Positions 25,409 through 34,156 of a stretch of 41,279 nucleotides of DNA are shown here, one piece after another (position 1 is the first letter of the stretch; every line of letters starts with the position of its first letter). The notes below the pieces were generated by a model. The model was not told the origin of the DNA. It ran no database searches and worked only from the letters and a program-made list of their open reading frames with translations. Where the stretch lies: contig DXCN01000011.1 of the NCBI GenBank assembly GCA_019115985.1, positions 1-41,279 of the forward strand, written 5' to 3'. The translations under genes were made by a program, and so were the position numbers. Origin of the DNA: Candidatus Rothia avicola (GTDB lineage Bacteria > Actinomycetota > Actinomycetes > Actinomycetales > Micrococcaceae).

Positions 25409-26320
25409 ATGTTTCTGGCCACCTTTCTCATCGGCCTACGAGAAGGCCTTGAGGCCGCGCTGGTCATCAGCATACTTTTGGCCTGCCTGACCAAAGTAGG
25501 TCGTAGCGATGCCCGCCCTAAAATCTGGTGGGGTATCGGCACCGCAACGACGATATCGCTCATGGCAGGAGCTGCCCTGACCTATGGTCGCTATGGTCTC
25601 AGCTTCGAAGGTCAAGAGCTCCTCGGCGGAGGTCTTTCCCTTCTTGCCGCTCTCATGGTGACCACCATGGTGTTCTGGATGGCTAAAATTGGCCCTTCTC
25701 TCAAACAAGAGCTTGAAACATCTGCCAGGGCAGCACTAGCAACCGGTAGCGGCTGGGCTATGTTCTGGTTGGCAGCTGTCACTGTCGGCAGGGAAGGCCT
25801 CGAAACTACCCTCATGCTCTGGGCCTGGTCAACCGCTCCCCAAGCACTAGCAGGTGCGGTTGCCGGCATCCTGCTAGCTGTTGCCCTTGGCCTTGCTATC
25901 AACAGGGGCATGATGCGTTTCAACCTCAGCCGTTTTTTCACCGTCACAGGTGCCTTACTCATCGTCATGAGCGCCGGAATTCTTGCCTACGGAATCCACG
26001 ATCTACAGGAAGCAAGGTTCCTACCGGGCCCCTTCTCAGGTGCCCCTATCACCCCAACCAACTTTAGAACAGGCGAGGTGCTCGTTGGGTTCACTACTAC
26101 CCCATTCTGGGGAGCATCTTTCCCCTTCGGCTGGGCTTTTGACCTCCAAGACTATATAGATCCCTCAGGTGCCGTAGCATCCATCCTCAAAGGGACAATC
26201 GGGTTCACCCCCCTCATGTCCTGGCTTGAGGTTATAGCTTGGGCCCTCTATCTAGCCATAGTTTTCCCTCTCTGGATGAGGCAGCAGCGTCGGGCTGCTC
26301 TCGCTCCCTCCCGGAGCTAA
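25409..26320 (+). CDS. efeU: Ferrous iron permease EfeU (FTR1 family)
   Basis: EfeU is the membrane iron permease of the EfeUOB system. The 303-residue protein has about seven hydrophobic segments. Both signature REXXE iron-binding motifs are present: REGLE at residues 10-14 and REGLE in VGREGLETTLML near residue 130. AGGAGG lies 7 nt before the ATG at 25409. An iron box upstream predicts induction by iron limitation. efeO and efeB follow at 60 bp and 37 bp, forming one operon. Confidence 0.95.
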   Translation: MFLATFLIGLREGLEAALVISILLACLTKVGRSDARPKIWWGIGTATTISLMAGAALTYGRYGLSFEGQELLGGGLSLLAALMVTTMVFWMAKIGPSLKQELETSARAALATGSGWAMFWLAAVTVGREGLETTLMLWAWSTAPQALAGAVAGILLAVALGLAINRGMMRFNLSRFFTVTGALLIVMSAGILAYGIHDLQEARFLPGPFSGAPITPTNFRTGEVLVGFTTTPFWGASFPFGWAFDLQDYIDPSGAVASILKGTIGFTPLMSWLEVIAWALYLAIVFPLWMRQQRRAALAPSRS

Positions 26321-26380
26321 CCACCCCAGCTACCGGCCTGCATCCAGCCCACCTTACCTACAGTCTCAGAAAGGCAGACC

Positions 26381-27637
26381 ATGACAAGTCGCCAGCTCGT
26401 CCTCAGCACCCTACTTACCACCAGCCTCGCCTTAGCCCTTACCGCCTGCGTCGATAAAGAAGCTCAGCAGGCCGACGGGAATACAATTACAGTTTCATCC
26501 ACCACTTCTGACTGCCGTGTCTCCACCAACAGCACCTCATCGGGAACAGCACAGTTCAGCATCACCAACGATGGTGAGAAAACTACCGAGTTTTACCTGC
26601 TCGGCTCAGATGGACTACGAATCGTTTCCGAAAAAGAAAATATCGCCCCAGGCCAAACGGCAGACCTTACCGTATCTTTACAGCCCGGTGAATACTACAC
26701 AGCATGCAAGCCGGGTATGCGAGGTGAAAATGTAGGCACAGCAGCCTTTACCGTCACCGGTGACCCTGTTGAACTCACCGGTGAGCAGAAAGAACTCTAT
26801 GAGCAGGCAGTGGCTAACTACGTCAACTTCGCCAAGAATGAGGTAGGCGAGCTCCTGCCGCAGGTTGAAGAATTCGCCACTGCCTATATGAACGGTGACG
26901 ATGAAAAGGCTCGTGAACTCTATGCAACAACACGTATTCACTACGAACGCATCGAACCTATCGCCGAAGCTCTGGGTATTCTCGACCCCCGTATTGATTA
27001 CCGGGAAATTGACTATCTAGCAGAAGCAGAACTTCTTGAACAAGATGACTCGACCTTTACCGAATGGCTAGGTTTTCACCGCATTGAAAAGGACCTCTGG
27101 GTACCGGCTGCCGATGCCCTTCAGCCCGACGGCAGCTCAGCCCACGATGGGTGGACCGCTTCAAGCCAAGAAGACCGGCAACGAATCGGACGAACTCTCA
27201 TCGATGATGTACAGGCCCTCTACAACGAAATTCATTCCTCTACCTTCGTTGAAGACCAGCAGATTAACATCACCTCTGTATCAAACGGAGCAGCTGCCCT
27301 CCTTGAAGAAATTGCAGTCGGTAAGGTCACCGGTGAAGAAAACTGGTGGAGCCACCGGGACCTCTGGGACTTCCAGGCTAACCTCGAAGGCTCCCGTATC
27401 GCATTTGACTTAGTCGCCCCTATTGCCTCAGCTGAGTCTGAAGAGAACGCCCAGCTTGTTGAAACTATCGATGCTGCCTTCAATGATTTGCAGGCTGAAC
27501 TAGATCAGTACGGCTCCTATGAAGAAGGGTTCACCCCCTACAGGGAGGTCAGCGAAGAGCAACGCAAGGAGCTTACTACTAAGCTCGATGCAGTGCGTGA
27601 GCCCCTCTCCCAGCTCACAGCCACCCTCGTCGACTAA
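26381..27637 (+). CDS. efeO: Iron uptake lipoprotein EfeO (cupredoxin + M75 domains)
   Basis: EfeO is the extracytoplasmic iron-binding component that hands iron to EfeU. The 418-residue protein has a signal peptide with a lipobox (ALTAC; Cys23), so it is probably a lipoprotein. A cupredoxin-like domain spans about residues 30-125. The C-terminal M75 (imelysin-like) domain contains the HXXE metal motif (HYERIEP) and GFHRIEKDLW. AAAGG precedes the ATG. The gene is visibly less GC-rich than the flanking housekeeping genes. Confidence 0.94.
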   Translation: MTSRQLVLSTLLTTSLALALTACVDKEAQQADGNTITVSSTTSDCRVSTNSTSSGTAQFSITNDGEKTTEFYLLGSDGLRIVSEKENIAPGQTADLTVSLQPGEYYTACKPGMRGENVGTAAFTVTGDPVELTGEQKELYEQAVANYVNFAKNEVGELLPQVEEFATAYMNGDDEKARELYATTRIHYERIEPIAEALGILDPRIDYREIDYLAEAELLEQDDSTFTEWLGFHRIEKDLWVPAADALQPDGSSAHDGWTASSQEDRQRIGRTLIDDVQALYNEIHSSTFVEDQQINITSVSNGAAALLEEIAVGKVTGEENWWSHRDLWDFQANLEGSRIAFDLVAPIASAESEENAQLVETIDAAFNDLQAELDQYGSYEEGFTPYREVSEEQRKELTTKLDAVREPLSQLTATLVD

Positions 27638-27674
27638 TTTCTCGCCCACCCCGTCAGCCCTAAGGAAAGCGACA

Positions 27675-28964
27675 ATGAACTCTACTCCCCCACATTCCCG
27701 TAGCACCTCGGGTTTGTCACGTCGAGCTGTCCTTGCTCTGACGGGGGCTGGGTCTAGTGTTACCTTACTCGGAGGTTTAGCAGCCGGCTATGTAGCTGGG
27801 CAAGGCACCGAATCCAGCTCAGAGCAGGCCGATATAACCTATGATTTTTATGGGGTTCATCAGGCAGGTATTACGACAGCAGCCCAGGATCGCATGCACT
27901 GCGCGGCATTTGATATGGCAGAAGGCACCACCCGAGATGACCTGATCCTTCTCCTTCAAGACTGGACTTACGCCGCAAGCAGGCTAACCCTGGGGCTTGA
28001 TGTCACCGCTGCTGGAGCTTTTGGAGGCGGGCCAGCCCTACCCCCACCCGATACGGGGGAGGCCGCTGACCTAGGAGCCTCCGGTCTGACTATCACCTTT
28101 GGTTTTGGCAGGAGCCTTTTTACTCAAGAGAACGGCACAGACCGCTTTGGCTTGGCTGGGCAGCTACCGCAAGAGTTTGAGCCTCTTCCCAAAATGGTCA
28201 ATGATTTCATTGATACATCCCAATCAGGAGGGGACCTTTTCATTCAAGCCTGTGCCTACGACCCTCAGGTCGCTGTGCATGCCATTAGAAACCTTACCCG
28301 CATGGCCGTTGGAATCGCCACGCTCAGGTGGTCTCAGCTAGGCTTTGGTCGCACATCTTCAACCACATCCGCCCAAGCTACTCCACGTAATCTCTTTGGG
28401 CAGAAGGACGGCACCTCTAATATCAAGGCAGAGGAGACTGACAGGCTCGCAGAACACGTCTGGATCAATCAGGGGGTTGCAGCCGGCGGTAGCTACCTAA
28501 TTGCCCGCAAGGTTTCAATGAATATCGAGGTGTGGGACGGGGTCCAGCTCCAAGAGCAAGAGCGTGTAACCGGCAGGGATAAACCTAAAGGGGCCCCTCT
28601 CTCTGGTGGTGATGAGTTCACTGCTCCCGACTTCTCAGCCAGGGATGAGAACGGAAACTTGCTGATTGACGAACGCTCGCACATAGCCCGGGTACACCCT
28701 GATCATAACCAAGGCATTGCGATGCTCCGACGGGGGTATAACTATGTGGACGGGAACGATGCCCAGGGAAGACTCGCAGCAGGGCTGTTCTTTATCGCTT
28801 TTGTCAATGACCCTGCACGATTTGCTACCGTCCATAAAAATATGGCCCGTGACGACCTCTTCGTCGAATACCTCAAAACCCGCTCCAGCTCAGTTTTCTT
28901 AGTGCCTCCCGGGGTAGCTGAAGAAGGTGGGTATATTGGCCAAGTTTTCTTCGAGAGAGCTTAG
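27675..28964 (+). CDS. efeB: Deferrochelatase/peroxidase EfeB (DyP-type, Tat-exported)
   Basis: EfeB is a heme-binding dye-decolorizing peroxidase, exported through the Tat pathway. In the EfeUOB system it is linked to iron oxidation or to iron release from heme. The Tat signal has SRR at residues 15-17 (SRRAVLAL) with a following hydrophobic stretch. DyP hallmarks include the GXXDG motif (GQKDGTSN) and the proximal-His region RSHIARVHP. The ATG at 27675 is preceded by AAGGAA and gives 429 residues; an upstream extension of 52 codons overlaps efeO and is rejected. Its TAG overlaps the stop of the next, opposite gene. Confidence 0.93.
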   Translation: MNSTPPHSRSTSGLSRRAVLALTGAGSSVTLLGGLAAGYVAGQGTESSSEQADITYDFYGVHQAGITTAAQDRMHCAAFDMAEGTTRDDLILLLQDWTYAASRLTLGLDVTAAGAFGGGPALPPPDTGEAADLGASGLTITFGFGRSLFTQENGTDRFGLAGQLPQEFEPLPKMVNDFIDTSQSGGDLFIQACAYDPQVAVHAIRNLTRMAVGIATLRWSQLGFGRTSSTTSAQATPRNLFGQKDGTSNIKAEETDRLAEHVWINQGVAAGGSYLIARKVSMNIEVWDGVQLQEQERVTGRDKPKGAPLSGGDEFTAPDFSARDENGNLLIDERSHIARVHPDHNQGIAMLRRGYNYVDGNDAQGRLAAGLFFIAFVNDPARFATVHKNMARDDLFVEYLKTRSSSVFLVPPGVAEEGGYIGQVFFERA

Positions 28965-29197
28965 TTCCTGGAGTTAGCTTCTGTGGTGGTGCCCTCGGGA
29001 GAGGGTGTCTGGGCCGCAGCTTCTGCCCTGTCACGGAAGTTCTTCTGCATCTGACGGAAAACCAGCACGTTACCGACCACGATGTGCAGGAAGCCCAGAA
29101 TCATCACATAGATATTCCAGCCGCCTTCCGGAGCAAGAACCCCAGCTAGTAGCAGGATCGCGCCAAAACCAATAATCATCAGGTGAGTTACGTTCAT
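28961..29197 (-). CDS. Small two-helix membrane protein, unknown function
   Basis: I do not recognise this 78-residue protein. It has two hydrophobic helices at about residues 4-20 and 26-48, separated by APEGGWN. A polar, acidic tail of about 30 residues follows. The ATG at 29197 is preceded by AGGA at short spacing; a longer in-frame extension would run into the pyc terminator and is rejected. Its TAA overlaps the efeB TAG tail-to-tail (28961-28964), so there is no terminator between the two. The hydrophobic pattern and codon usage support a real gene. Confidence 0.65.
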   Translation of the reverse strand: MNVTHLMIIGFGAILLLAGVLAPEGGWNIYVMILGFLHIVVGNVLVFRQMQKNFRDRAEAAAQTPSPEGTTTEANSRN

Positions 29198-29294
29198 ACT
29201 TCCTAGCCTACAGGTAGGGACCAGATTCCTCCCCATATCCTTCTGCACAGCGCATACAATCGGCACTTTTCTGGTCCCTACCGGGAGCAAAAGA

Positions 29295-29339
29295 GCGGAC
29301 GCCCGCCCCAGCTTACGCAAGCCGGGTGCGGGCGTCCGC
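29295..29339 (-). terminator. Two-tier terminator after pyc, built from an inverted GCGGACGCCC pair
   Basis: A perfect 12-bp outer stem (29295-29306 with 29328-29339) encloses a 4-bp inner stem (GCTT/AAGC). A TTTT run follows on the minus strand, so it ends the pyc transcript. Each outer arm contains one copy of the decamer GCGGACGCCC, which also recurs elsewhere in the window. Confidence 0.8.
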
Positions 29340-29363
29340 CCCTTGGGTATTCCTGATACGGGG

Positions 29364-32300
29364 TTACTTGACGTTGACCACGATCAGCAGGTCACCACCA
29401 GCTACCTGAGAGACCTCGTTGTAGACAACGCGCTCGACGGTACCTGAAACCGCTGAGGTGATGGAAGCTTCCATCTTCATGGCCTCGATGGTGGCTACCT
29501 GGTCGCCGGCTGAGATTTCGTCGCCGGGCTTGACCGAGATAGACACGCCACCTGCGAAGGGGGCGGCGATGTGGCCAGGGTTAGAAGCATCTGCCTTCTC
29601 AGCTTCCTTCACGTTGGACTCAACGGAGGTGTCGCGGACGTTGACGGTACGCTGCTGGCCGTTGAGGGTGCAGATCACCTCGCGCATACCCTTTTCGTCG
29701 GGTTCTGAAATAGCCTGCAGGGTGGCAATCAGGCGCACGCCCTTACCCAGCGAAATCACGTGTTCGCGCTTGAACATCATGCCGTAGAGGAAGTCGCGGG
29801 TGTGCAGAATCGACAGGTCACCGAATTCCTCGCGGGCCTTCTCAAAGTCGCGGGTGGGCCCGGCAAAGAGGAGGCGGTTGAGGGTGGCGCGGCGAGTGGC
29901 TGAGTCCCCGTTCAGGGCTTCCAGGTCTTCGGCTGACAGGTCGTTGACCGAGGGCTTGGAGAGCTTACGGCCTTCCAGGGCACGGGTGCGGAAGGGCTCG
30001 GGCCAGCCAGCGGGTGGGGTACCCAGCTCGCCGTTGAGGAAGCCAATCACCGAGTCGGGGATATCGAACTTCTGTGGGTCCTTCTCAAAGTCCTCGGGTG
30101 AGACGCCCATACCGACCAGCTGCAGAGCAAGGTCGCCAACCACCTTCGATGAGGGGGTTACCTTGACGATATGCCCCAGCATGCGGTCAGCAGCTGCGTA
30201 CATATCTTCGATGTCCTCGAAACGCTCCCCCAGGCCCAGGGCGGTTGCCTGAGCGCGCAGGTTGGAGAGCTGGCCACCGGGGATTTCGTGGGTGTAGACA
30301 CGACCAGTGGGCGATGACAGGCCCATCTCAAAGGGCTTGTAGATGGTGCGGACGGACTCCCAGTAGGGTTCCAGCGCGCAGGCAGCTTCCAGGGTGATGG
30401 AGGGGGCGCGGTCGGTGTACTGGAGGGCGCCGACCAGGGCTGAGAAGGACGGCTGGGAGGTGGTACCTGCCATGGATGCAGACGCCACGTCAACAACGTC
30501 CACGCCGGCCTCAACAGCGGCAAGCAGGGTGCCGACCTGACCACCTGCGGTGTCGTGGGTGTGCAGGTGCACGGGCAAATCGAAGCGCTCGCGCAGGGCG
30601 GTGACCAGGCGGCGGGCAGCTTCTGGACGCAGCAGGCCGGCCATGTCCTTAATGGCAAGGATGTGGGCACCGGCTTCTACCACCTGGTCAGCTAAGTTCA
30701 GGTAGTAGTCCAGGGTGTAGGTCTGCTCGGCAGGGTCCAGCATGTCGCCGGTGTAGCAGATAGCGACCTCGGCAACTGCGGTGCCGGTGGCACGCACGGC
30801 CTTGATAGCCGGGGTCATCTGGGAGACGTCGTTGAGGGAGTCGAAGATACGGAAGATATCGACACCTGTCTCGGCTGCTTCCTTGACGAATGCGTCAGTG
30901 ACCTCGGTGGGGTACGGGGTGTAGCCCACGGTGTTGCGGCCGCGCAGCAGCATCTGGATGGGCAGGTTGGGCATGGCCGCACGCAGGTGGGCCAGGCGCT
31001 CCCAGGGGTCCTCGGAGAGGAAGCGCAGGGCCACGTCGTAGGTTGCACCGCCCCAGGCTTCTACTGAGAAAAGCTCGGGGGTTACGTGGGCTACTGCGGG
31101 TGCGGCGGCCAGCAGGTCGCGGGTGCGGACGCGGGTGGCCAGCAGGGACTGGTGGGCGTCACGGAAGGTGGTGTCGGTAATCAGCACTTCCTTGGTGTCG
31201 CGTACAGCCTTGGCGAACCCTTCGGGGCCCAGTTCGAGCAGGCGCTGACGCCAGCCTGCCGGGGGCTCGTGGGTAGAAGCGTCGAAGGGTGAGCGGTAGG
31301 GCTCTTCGGTCTTATCACCGGGGAAGGCAGGTAACTTCCAGCGGGGATCAAGCCCCTCGATACGCTCGCCGTGGGGCTTATTCACGGTGACATTTGCCAG
31401 GTACTGCAGGGCCTTGGTGCCGCGGTCGGCTGAAGGCTTCTTGGTCAGCAGCTCGGGGTGCTCATCGATGAAGGGGGTGGACACGTCACCAGCGCGGAAG
31501 GTGGGGTCTTCAAGCACCGCCTTGATGAAGGGAATGTTGGTGGCCACGCCGCGAATACGGAACTCGGCCAGGGCGCGAGAAGCGCGGCGGACGGCATCCT
31601 CGAAGGTACGGCCACGGCAGGTAAGCTTGACCAGCATGGAGTCGAAGTGGGGTGAAATCTGGGCACCGGTGTAGACGGTACCGCCGTCCAGGCGAATGCC
31701 AGAACCACCGGCTGAGCGGTAGTAGGTAACCTTGCCAACGTCGGGGCGGAAGCCGTTCGCCGGGTCTTCGGTGGTGATGCGGGACTGCAGGGCAAAGCCG
31801 CGCACGCGCAAATCTTCCTGGCGGATACCCAGGTCTTCCAGGGTCTCACCGGCAGCAATGCGCATCTGAGACTGTACCAGGTCAACATCGGTAACCTCTT
31901 CGGTCACGGTGTGCTCAACCTGGATACGGGGGTTCATCTCGATAAAAACGTGCTGGCCAGCGCGTTCACCGGCGGTATCGACCAGGAACTCCACGGTACC
32001 GGCGTTCACGTAGCCCAGTTCCTTGGCGAACTTGACCGCGTCGCGGAAGAGGGCCTGACGGATCTCTTCATCAAGGTTGGGGGCGGGAGCAATCTCAACG
32101 ACCTTCTGGTGGCGGCGCTGCAGGGAGCAGTCACGCTCAAAGAGGTGCACAATGTTGCCCTCACCGTCAGCCAGGATCTGCACCTCAATGTGGCGGGGGC
32201 GCAGCACTGCCTGTTCAAGGAAGACAGTGGGATCGCCGAAGGCGGTGTCGGCCTCTCGCATAGCCGCTTCCATAGCGGGGCGCAGGTCTTCACGCTTCTC

Positions 32301-32813
32301 AACGCGGCGCATACCGCGGCCGCCACCACCGGCAACAGCCTTGACGAAGATGGGGAAGCCAATTTCTTCAGCCTCAGCCAGCAGCTTCTCAACGTCTGCA
32401 CTGGGCTCGGTGGACTTGAGCACCGGGATACCGGCACGGCGGGCGGCCTTCAGCGCCTCAACCTTGTTACCGGCCAGTTCCAGAACCTCCGGCGGGGGGC
32501 CGATGAAGGTGATACCGGCGTCCGCGGCGGCGCGCGCTAGATCAGGATTCTCCGAGAGGAAGCCGTAACCCGGGTAGATGGCATCAGCGCCGGCTTCTTT
32601 GGCGACGCGAATAATCTCCTCAACATCGAGGTAGGCACGGACGGGATGGCCCTCTTCACCAATCGGGTAGGCCTCATCGGCCTGCTGGCGGTGAATGGAG
32701 TGGCGGTCTTCGTAGGGGAAGACACCGACGGTCTTAGCGCCGAGCTCGTAAGCCGCACGGTAAGCGCGGATTGCGATTTCGCCGCGGTTAGCGACCAGAA
32801 TCTTTGAAAACAT
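29364..32813 (-). CDS. pyc: Pyruvate carboxylase
   Basis: Pyruvate carboxylase makes oxaloacetate from pyruvate and bicarbonate to refill the TCA cycle, using biotin. The single-chain form is present in order: biotin carboxylase (FSKILVANRGEIAIRAYRA at the start, AGGGGRGMR ATP loop near residue 165), carboxyltransferase (DTTFRDAHQSLLATR, the metal-site HLHTHDTAGGQ), and a C-terminal biotin carrier domain with EAMKMEA (biotinyl Lys1113). I chose the ATG at 32813 (1149 residues, normal length), preceded by GGAAG; upstream in-frame sequence has no domain resemblance. A two-tier terminator follows. It diverges from a ParA-like gene. Confidence 0.96.
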   Translation of the reverse strand: MFSKILVANRGEIAIRAYRAAYELGAKTVGVFPYEDRHSIHRQQADEAYPIGEEGHPVRAYLDVEEIIRVAKEAGADAIYPGYGFLSENPDLARAAADAGITFIGPPPEVLELAGNKVEALKAARRAGIPVLKSTEPSADVEKLLAEAEEIGFPIFVKAVAGGGGRGMRRVEKREDLRPAMEAAMREADTAFGDPTVFLEQAVLRPRHIEVQILADGEGNIVHLFERDCSLQRRHQKVVEIAPAPNLDEEIRQALFRDAVKFAKELGYVNAGTVEFLVDTAGERAGQHVFIEMNPRIQVEHTVTEEVTDVDLVQSQMRIAAGETLEDLGIRQEDLRVRGFALQSRITTEDPANGFRPDVGKVTYYRSAGGSGIRLDGGTVYTGAQISPHFDSMLVKLTCRGRTFEDAVRRASRALAEFRIRGVATNIPFIKAVLEDPTFRAGDVSTPFIDEHPELLTKKPSADRGTKALQYLANVTVNKPHGERIEGLDPRWKLPAFPGDKTEEPYRSPFDASTHEPPAGWRQRLLELGPEGFAKAVRDTKEVLITDTTFRDAHQSLLATRVRTRDLLAAAPAVAHVTPELFSVEAWGGATYDVALRFLSEDPWERLAHLRAAMPNLPIQMLLRGRNTVGYTPYPTEVTDAFVKEAAETGVDIFRIFDSLNDVSQMTPAIKAVRATGTAVAEVAICYTGDMLDPAEQTYTLDYYLNLADQVVEAGAHILAIKDMAGLLRPEAARRLVTALRERFDLPVHLHTHDTAGGQVGTLLAAVEAGVDVVDVASASMAGTTSQPSFSALVGALQYTDRAPSITLEAACALEPYWESVRTIYKPFEMGLSSPTGRVYTHEIPGGQLSNLRAQATALGLGERFEDIEDMYAAADRMLGHIVKVTPSSKVVGDLALQLVGMGVSPEDFEKDPQKFDIPDSVIGFLNGELGTPPAGWPEPFRTRALEGRKLSKPSVNDLSAEDLEALNGDSATRRATLNRLLFAGPTRDFEKAREEFGDLSILHTRDFLYGMMFKREHVISLGKGVRLIATLQAISEPDEKGMREVICTLNGQQRTVNVRDTSVESNVKEAEKADASNPGHIAAPFAGGVSISVKPGDEISAGDQVATIEAMKMEASITSAVSGTVERVVYNEVSQVAGGDLLIVVNVK

Positions 32814-32894
32814 TTTCTTCCGTTCCGCCCCACCCAGCACAGCGGGGTGCGGTGAGGCTAAGCCACAGTTCGTGTGTGAACACCTCAAATATAT

Positions 32895-32911
32895 CTTTAG
32901 ACGTCCTAAAG
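32895..32911 (-). promoter_or_regulatory. Inverted repeat CTTTAG-N5-CTAAAG upstream of pyc
   Basis: Six-base arms separated by five bases lie 82-98 bp upstream of the pyc start, in an AT-rich part of the 284-bp pyc/parA divergent region. It is a candidate operator or promoter element for pyc. No regulator was identified from the sequence, and no convincing -35/-10 pair was found. Confidence 0.35.
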
Positions 32912-33097
32912 CACCTGGTTTTGTCTCATTTTTGTGATGCGGGACGTAATGAAAAGATTTTATTGTGAACATGACTACACGCAATAGGGATGCGGGCTGT
33001 AAGCTTCCCTGACTTTCCCTACCGCCTAGCGGCAGGCCCCTGCCCTGTTGGGTAGCATAGAAGGTCAGTGTGTATCCGCCAAGTTCGAGAGGCTTTC

Positions 33098-33922
33098 GTG
33101 GCAATGAGCAGCATGGTAAGTATTAGCAGCCTAAAGGGCGGCGTAGGCAAAACATCGGTCCTGCTGGGGCTGGCGTCCGCTGCCCAGGCCAGCGGGCTCC
33201 GCACCCTCGTCATCGACCTCGACCCCCACGGGGACGCCTCAACCGGTTTAGGTGTCAATACCTCCGAAGGTACCGACATGGGCACCATCTTGCTCGCCCC
33301 TTCCGATTACTCCCTGGCGGACGAGCTCACCCCCGCTTCATGGGCTGCCCTCGGCAGCCTGGGCAACGCCTCCCGCACCGGACTGGACGCAGGCACCTGG
33401 GTTGGGCGCGCGTCCGCCCGTCTTACCGCCCTAGAGCAGCTCGACTCAGCCACCCTACTCCCCCGCCTGGCAGACCTCCTTGAGCCTGTGCGCGAGAACT
33501 TTGACCTGATTCTCATCGACTGCCCGCCCACCCTGGGCCGTCTCACCGAGATGGCGTGGGCTGCCTCTGACCGGGTGCTGTCTGTCGCCGAGCCCTCCCT
33601 CTTCTCTGTCGCGGGCTCCGAACGTACCCTGCGCGCCATCGCCCGTTTCGAAGCCAACACCCTCTATGCCGTGGAATCGGCCTCCATCGTGATCAATAAG
33701 GTACGCGCAGGCGACCCCGAACACGACTACCGTATCGAGGAAATGAAGGTACTCTTTGGCGACCTGGTTGCTGAGACTACCCTGCCCGAGACGCACCTGC
33801 TCCAGCGCATTCAGGGGTCCGCCTACCCGGTGCACTACTGGCCCGAGGAAGAAGCCCAGGAACTTGCCCGCGCCTTCACTGCGCTGCTGGCGGGCCTATA
33901 CGACGCAGGTGCTGAGAGATAG
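33098..33922 (+). CDS. Orphan ParA/MinD-like ATPase
   Basis: This is a deviant Walker-type ATPase of the ParA family. Walker A is SLKGGVGKTS near residue 10, the Walker A' region is VIDLDPHGDAST, and Walker B is LILIDCPPTLG. The central segment between these motifs is longer than in minimal ParAs and Ala/Ser-rich. No ParB gene or parS-like site lies nearby, so a partition role is not supported and the cargo is unknown. I chose the GTG at 33098, with GAGAGG 5 nt upstream, giving 274 residues; ATG 33104 is an alternative. It diverges from pyc. Confidence 0.88.
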   Translation: MAMSSMVSISSLKGGVGKTSVLLGLASAAQASGLRTLVIDLDPHGDASTGLGVNTSEGTDMGTILLAPSDYSLADELTPASWAALGSLGNASRTGLDAGTWVGRASARLTALEQLDSATLLPRLADLLEPVRENFDLILIDCPPTLGRLTEMAWAASDRVLSVAEPSLFSVAGSERTLRAIARFEANTLYAVESASIVINKVRAGDPEHDYRIEEMKVLFGDLVAETTLPETHLLQRIQGSAYPVHYWPEEEAQELARAFTALLAGLYDAGAER

Positions 33923-33989
33923 GAATGTAGGTGTAGAGGGCACGGAGCTCACGCTTGCTGTTGACCCTCTCGCAGCTTCGCTTCGCTCA

Positions 33990-34102
33990 GGCACGATTCA
34001 TGCCCCGCCTACGGCGGATTCCGTTCGCTCTTGCGTGCTTACGCACCCGCTCACTCCATCCCAGCCAACAGCTTCGCTGTGAGCCCGTGCCCCCTTAGCA
34101 CG
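33990..34102. repeat. Cluster of five small hairpins after the parA-like gene
   Basis: In the 234-bp parA/merR gap, five short inverted repeats follow each other. They are GGCA/TGCC (33990-34004), CCGCC/GGCGG (34005-34017), TGCGT/ACGCA (34032-34045), ACAGC/GCTGT (34068-34080) and CGTGC/GCACG (34086-34102). No gene is supported here. The arrangement could be a structured RNA end, a nested palindromic repeat element, or a decayed sequence. Confidence 0.45.
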
Positions 34103-34107
34103 ACAAA

Positions 34108-34147
34108 AAAACTACCCCGCCATCGCATCTGCGAGACGGGTAGTTTT
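34108..34147. terminator. Bidirectional two-tier terminator, parA-like / MerR
   Basis: A perfect 10-bp outer stem (34108-34117 with 34138-34147), AAAACTACCC/GGGTAGTTTT, encloses a 4-bp TCGC/GCGA inner stem. A/T runs on both sides allow termination of both convergent transcripts. Confidence 0.8.
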
Positions 34148-34156
34148 CTATGCTCT

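Noticed and set aside
27519-27674. Upstream extension of EfeB overlapping efeO
   Set aside because: It is out-of-frame coding of efeO; the ATG at 27675 has a ribosome site and directly opens a Tat signal peptide.
32814-33104. In-frame N-terminal extension of pyruvate carboxylase by 97 codons
   Set aside because: The extension has no domain resemblance, crosses the divergent promoter region, and the ATG at 32813 with GGAAG gives the normal family length.
33098-33922. Chromosome partition locus parABS
   Set aside because: No ParB gene and no parS-like palindrome near the ParA-like gene.
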